Assembly: GCF_040199715.1 (NCBI RefSeq)
Contig: NZ_JBEFNA010000015.1
Span: forward strand, 1 to 52,981
From: Fusobacterium sp. SYSU M8D902
GTDB taxonomy: Bacteria > Fusobacteriota > Fusobacteriia > Fusobacteriales > Fusobacteriaceae
Length of the DNA: 52,981 nt
Direction of reading: 5' to 3'
Shown here in pieces: positions 50,686 to 52,981 of the stretch. The position numbers and the translations under genes were made by a program. The notes under the pieces are model-generated. The model was not told where the DNA came from. It saw only the letters and a program-made list of their open reading frames with translations, and made no database searches. The stretch's first letter is position 1; each line of letters begins with the position of its first letter.

Positions 50686-50730
50686 ACTGCACCTATCTTA
50701 ATTACTTAAGATTTTAGGTGCAGTTTTTTA
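50686..50730. terminator. Bidirectional intrinsic terminator
   Basis: A 10-bp stem ACTGCACCTA/TAGGTGCAGT (50,686-50,695 and 50,715-50,724) with an inner TCTTAA/TTAAGA stem has T-runs on the right and A-runs on the left. It serves both the plus-strand surface-protein gene and the convergent minus-strand FtsW/RodA gene, whose stop codon is just beyond it. Confidence 0.9.
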
Positions 50731-50732
50731 TC

Positions 50733-51959
50733 TTACCTCTGTTTGTTTATACTTAAAATTATCCCCATGGCAGCAAATATCGTTACAATTGAGGTTCCAC
50801 CAGCACTGAATATTGGCATTGGTATTCCAAAAACAGGAAGCATTCCTAAGGCTACATATATATTGATAAGAACCTGTGTTATTAAGTATCCACCAATCCC
50901 TATAGCCAAATACTTTCCAAAATAATCTGTAGTTTCCATAGCTGTCCTCTTTATGTTATTAAAGAGCAATACAAATAGGAAAAGTAAAAGTAGCATACCT
51001 ACAAATCCAAACTCTTCTCCAAAGGTTGCAAGTATGAAATCAGTATTAGCTTCTGGAAGATAGTTGTACTTCTGTACCCCATTGGCATATCCCTCACCTA
51101 AGATTCCACCTCTTCCAAAAGCCATAAGTGATTGTGCCACTTGATAACCAATATCTAAATCATACTCATTTTTTAATACCCCATTCAAGTAACTAACTAC
51201 TCTACGCAATCTATAACCATAGGTTAGCTTATCTCCTATAAAGGCTACGTAATAGAAAAATCCTCCAGCTACTCCTATAAACAGTGAACTCAATCCTACT
51301 ATCAATTTCATACTCACTCTGCTCATAAAAAGCATTGTAACAGCGATAGCAATATAGTGTATTGTAGTCCCTAAGTCTTTTTCTAACATAACCAAAATGA
51401 GATAGATAAGAACTATTCCAGCTACATTTGCTATTATTCCCAAGCTTTTATACTTCTCTTCCTCTCCCTTTTCTAAGAGTTTAGCTAAAATTATTATAAA
51501 TGGAAGTTTCATCATCTCAGCAGGTTGAATACTGAAACCAGCTACCCTAATCCAACCAATAGCCCCATTTATTGTTGGTACATATTTTTTTAGAGCTGGA
51601 ATTTTAGCTCCTATTACAACAGCTAAAAGAGATAAAATTGAAATTAACAGTAAAAAGCCTATCATCTTTTTGCTCTTCCATTTTTTATAATCCCTTGTTG
51701 AAACAAACATAAAAACTACTATACCAGCACTTATATATGTACAATGATTTCTTATTGTTTTAAAAATCCCCTTTAAATATACACCTTCTAGCTTTACACT
51801 TACCATATTCAAGAGACTCATTATTATAAGAAGAATAAGAATTACTACAATTCCACCATTTCTAATTCTTTTTCTCCTTTTCATAGCTTCTTCTTTATCC
51901 TGTCTATTTAATTGATTTCTCTTATTGTATAAATTTTCATTCTCCACTATCATACTCAT
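50733..51959 (-). CDS. FtsW/RodA/SpoVE family peptidoglycan glycosyltransferase
   Basis: 408 residues. A basic cytoplasmic N-terminus (~1-33, ending MKRRKRIR) is followed by about ten membrane helices. SEDS family signs are SIQPAEMMKLPFII (~142), LEKDLGTTIHYIAI (~192), the long extracytoplasmic loop with GRGGILGEGYANGVQKYNYL, PEANTDFILATFGEEFG (~299; the Asp is the expected catalytic residue) and PMPIFSAGGTS (~380). It polymerises lipid II at the cell membrane with a partner PBP. Sequence alone does not settle FtsW (division) versus RodA (elongation). It follows the HAD gene by 7 bp. Its ribosome site is weak, so it may rely on translation from upstream; a Met two codons in is another possible start. 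Confidence 0.9.
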   Translation of the reverse strand: MSMIVENENLYNKRNQLNRQDKEEAMKRRKRIRNGGIVVILILLIIMSLLNMVSVKLEGVYLKGIFKTIRNHCTYISAGIVVFMFVSTRDYKKWKSKKMIGFLLLISILSLLAVVIGAKIPALKKYVPTINGAIGWIRVAGFSIQPAEMMKLPFIIILAKLLEKGEEEKYKSLGIIANVAGIVLIYLILVMLEKDLGTTIHYIAIAVTMLFMSRVSMKLIVGLSSLFIGVAGGFFYYVAFIGDKLTYGYRLRRVVSYLNGVLKNEYDLDIGYQVAQSLMAFGRGGILGEGYANGVQKYNYLPEANTDFILATFGEEFGFVGMLLLLFLFVLLFNNIKRTAMETTDYFGKYLAIGIGGYLITQVLINIYVALGMLPVFGIPMPIFSAGGTSIVTIFAAMGIILSINKQR

Positions 51960-51966
51960 ACTATTA

Positions 51967-52773
51967 TCACTCTATCTCTAAAAATTTTCTCTCTAAATAC
52001 TCAGCTACACCATCTTCTGTATTTTTTCCAATTATCTCATTGTTTGGTAGTCTATCTTTTAATCTAACTGAAGCATTTTCCATGATTAAACCCTTTCCTA
52101 CCTCTTTTAACATCTCATAGTCATTTAATCCATCTCCAAAAGCAATTACACTCTCTAAAGGAATCTCCAATCTTTCCATTACACTCTTTATAGCTTCCCC
52201 CTTACATACAGAGTGTGCCATAATTTCTAAACACTCCTCTCCAGATAGTGTCAATGAAATTCTATCTCCAAACTCATTTTCAATCTCTTTTTCTAAAGCT
52301 TCTAACTCTTTAAAATTTTTACTTATAAAAAATATTTTTATAACTTTAGAGTAGTCAACTTTATCAAAATCTTCCACTGTGTAAGAAAAGCCACTCTCTT
52401 GATGAAAACTTTTAAACTCCTCTAACTCCTCCTCTATATACCAATTATTATCTGTATATATGTGTCTTGAGACATCTTTACTACATTTTTTTTCTAATAT
52501 TTTTTTTACTACATCCTCTTCCATATCTCTCTCATATACAATCTCATTATTTTCATTATGGATTATTGCACCATTTGAACTTATCAAATATGAATCTAAT
52601 CCCAACTGTTTTTTTAATTCTAAGGCATCTAAATGGTGTCTCCCTGTAGCTATAAATATCTTTTTAACTCTATCTTTTACCTCTTTTATAACTTTTTTTG
52701 TTTTATCTGAAAATCTATGTTCTCCATTTAAAAGAGTTCCATCTAAATCACTAACTATTGCTTGATATTTCAT
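51967..52773 (-). CDS. Cof-type HAD-IIB family phosphatase
   Basis: 268 residues, normal for Cof/YidA-like phosphatases. Motif I is DLDGTLL with nucleophile Asp9 and Asp11. ATGRH (~42) is motif II-like, followed by SSNGA (~66). The C2B cap fills about 85-190. Motif IV is FGDGLNDYEML (~218) followed by MENA. It probably dephosphorylates sugar phosphates or other small metabolites; the substrate cannot be read from sequence. ATG start with AAGGAG. It probably forms an operon with the FtsW/RodA gene. Confidence 0.92.
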   Translation of the reverse strand: MKYQAIVSDLDGTLLNGEHRFSDKTKKVIKEVKDRVKKIFIATGRHHLDALELKKQLGLDSYLISSNGAIIHNENNEIVYERDMEEDVVKKILEKKCSKDVSRHIYTDNNWYIEEELEEFKSFHQESGFSYTVEDFDKVDYSKVIKIFFISKNFKELEALEKEIENEFGDRISLTLSGEECLEIMAHSVCKGEAIKSVMERLEIPLESVIAFGDGLNDYEMLKEVGKGLIMENASVRLKDRLPNNEIIGKNTEDGVAEYLERKFLEIE

Positions 52774-52813
52774 TCTGTATTCTCCTTTATTTATATCTCT
52801 TATTCTACGTAAT

Positions 52814-52842
52814 ATAATACCATTAAAAAAAAAATTTGAAAA
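52814..52842 (-). promoter_or_regulatory. Possible promoter of the HAD-FtsW/RodA operon
   Basis: On the minus strand -35-like TTTTCA (52,837-52,842), 17-bp spacer, -10 TATTAT (52,814-52,819). The spacer includes a run of ten T on this strand (52,825-52,834). The gene starts about 40 bases after the -10. Confidence 0.45.
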
Positions 52843-52857
52843 GTTTTTATTTTTTTA

Positions 52858-52886
52858 TTGACAGTTTTTTAAATTTATGATATTAT
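52858..52886 (+). promoter_or_regulatory. Promoter of tRNA-Pro
   Basis: Perfect -35 TTGACA (52,858-52,863), 17-bp spacer, -10 TATTAT (52,881-52,886), ending 18 bases before the mature tRNA. It is nearly consensus, as expected for a stable RNA gene. Confidence 0.85.
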
Positions 52887-52904
52887 TATTTCTGTTGATG
52901 GGAG

Positions 52905-52981
52905 CGGAATATAGCGCAGTCCGGTAGCGCATCTGCCTTGGGAGCAGGGGGCCGCAAGTTCGAATCTTGCTATTCCGACCA
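52905..52981 (+). tRNA. tRNA-Pro (anticodon UGG)
   Basis: 77 nt. Acceptor CGGAATA/TATTCCG, discriminator A and encoded CCA that ends at the last base of the window. The anticodon stem TCTGC/GCAGG (one T-G pair) holds loop CTTGGGA, giving anticodon TGG with G37. The T loop is GTTCGAATC. A C1-G72 pair is characteristic of bacterial tRNA-Pro and supports the identity. Further tRNAs may follow beyond the window. Confidence 0.97.

Overview
The window looks like chromosomal DNA of a Fusobacteriota member, most likely a Fusobacterium. It is strongly AT-rich, has an outer membrane (a C-terminal-Phe beta-barrel and a GLVN-repeat surface protein), and carries a typical anaerobe's gene content: formyl-THF ligase heading a purine operon and clostridia-like purine enzymes. 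I assign no species. There are no insertion sequences, phage genes or CRISPR arrays.

Left part (1-34,660). Three hairpins precede a two-gene minus-strand unit that fills almost two thirds of the window. The second gene encodes a 10,047-residue exported protein: Sec signal peptide, a jelly-roll-like N-terminal region, 22 tandem units of about 390 residues each ending in a GEVED-type motif, about six DUF11-type domains, and a C-terminal SdrD-B-like module. The first gene encodes a 1,307-residue outer-membrane barrel protein with an N-terminal hydrophobic anchor and a charged linker. From memory of the family, its conserved blocks resemble the barrel that in some proteobacteria is fused behind DUF11/SdrD-B modules. 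I read the pair as a split surface system: a megadalton fibre plus its membrane partner. It is the best candidate here for an undescribed system. Its promoter region has a good -10/-35, tandem direct repeats against the -35, and a palindrome in the leader.

Middle (34,661-47,559). A nine-gene minus-strand operon, fhs-purL-purE-purC-purF-purM-purN-purH-purD, carries most of IMP synthesis, with Fhs making the 10-formyl-THF used by PurN and PurH. A near-consensus promoter and a purine riboswitch of the guanine type (C at the specificity position) control it. After the aptamer come an 11-nt segment complementary to the 5' P1 strand, a 36-codon leader ORF with a strong ribosome binding site, and a long GU-rich terminator hairpin into which the ORF runs. 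purB and purK are not here.

Right part (47,627-52,981). A minus-strand aroC-aroE-aroQ operon (shikimate pathway) is divergent from a small plus-strand surface-repeat protein gene. A shared bidirectional terminator separates that gene from a minus-strand pair: a HAD phosphatase gene followed by an FtsW/RodA family glycosyltransferase gene. The window ends exactly at the CCA of a plus-strand tRNA-Pro(UGG) with its own strong promoter. Two promoters in this part have long A/T homopolymers in the -35/-10 spacer, a possible phase-variation arrangement.
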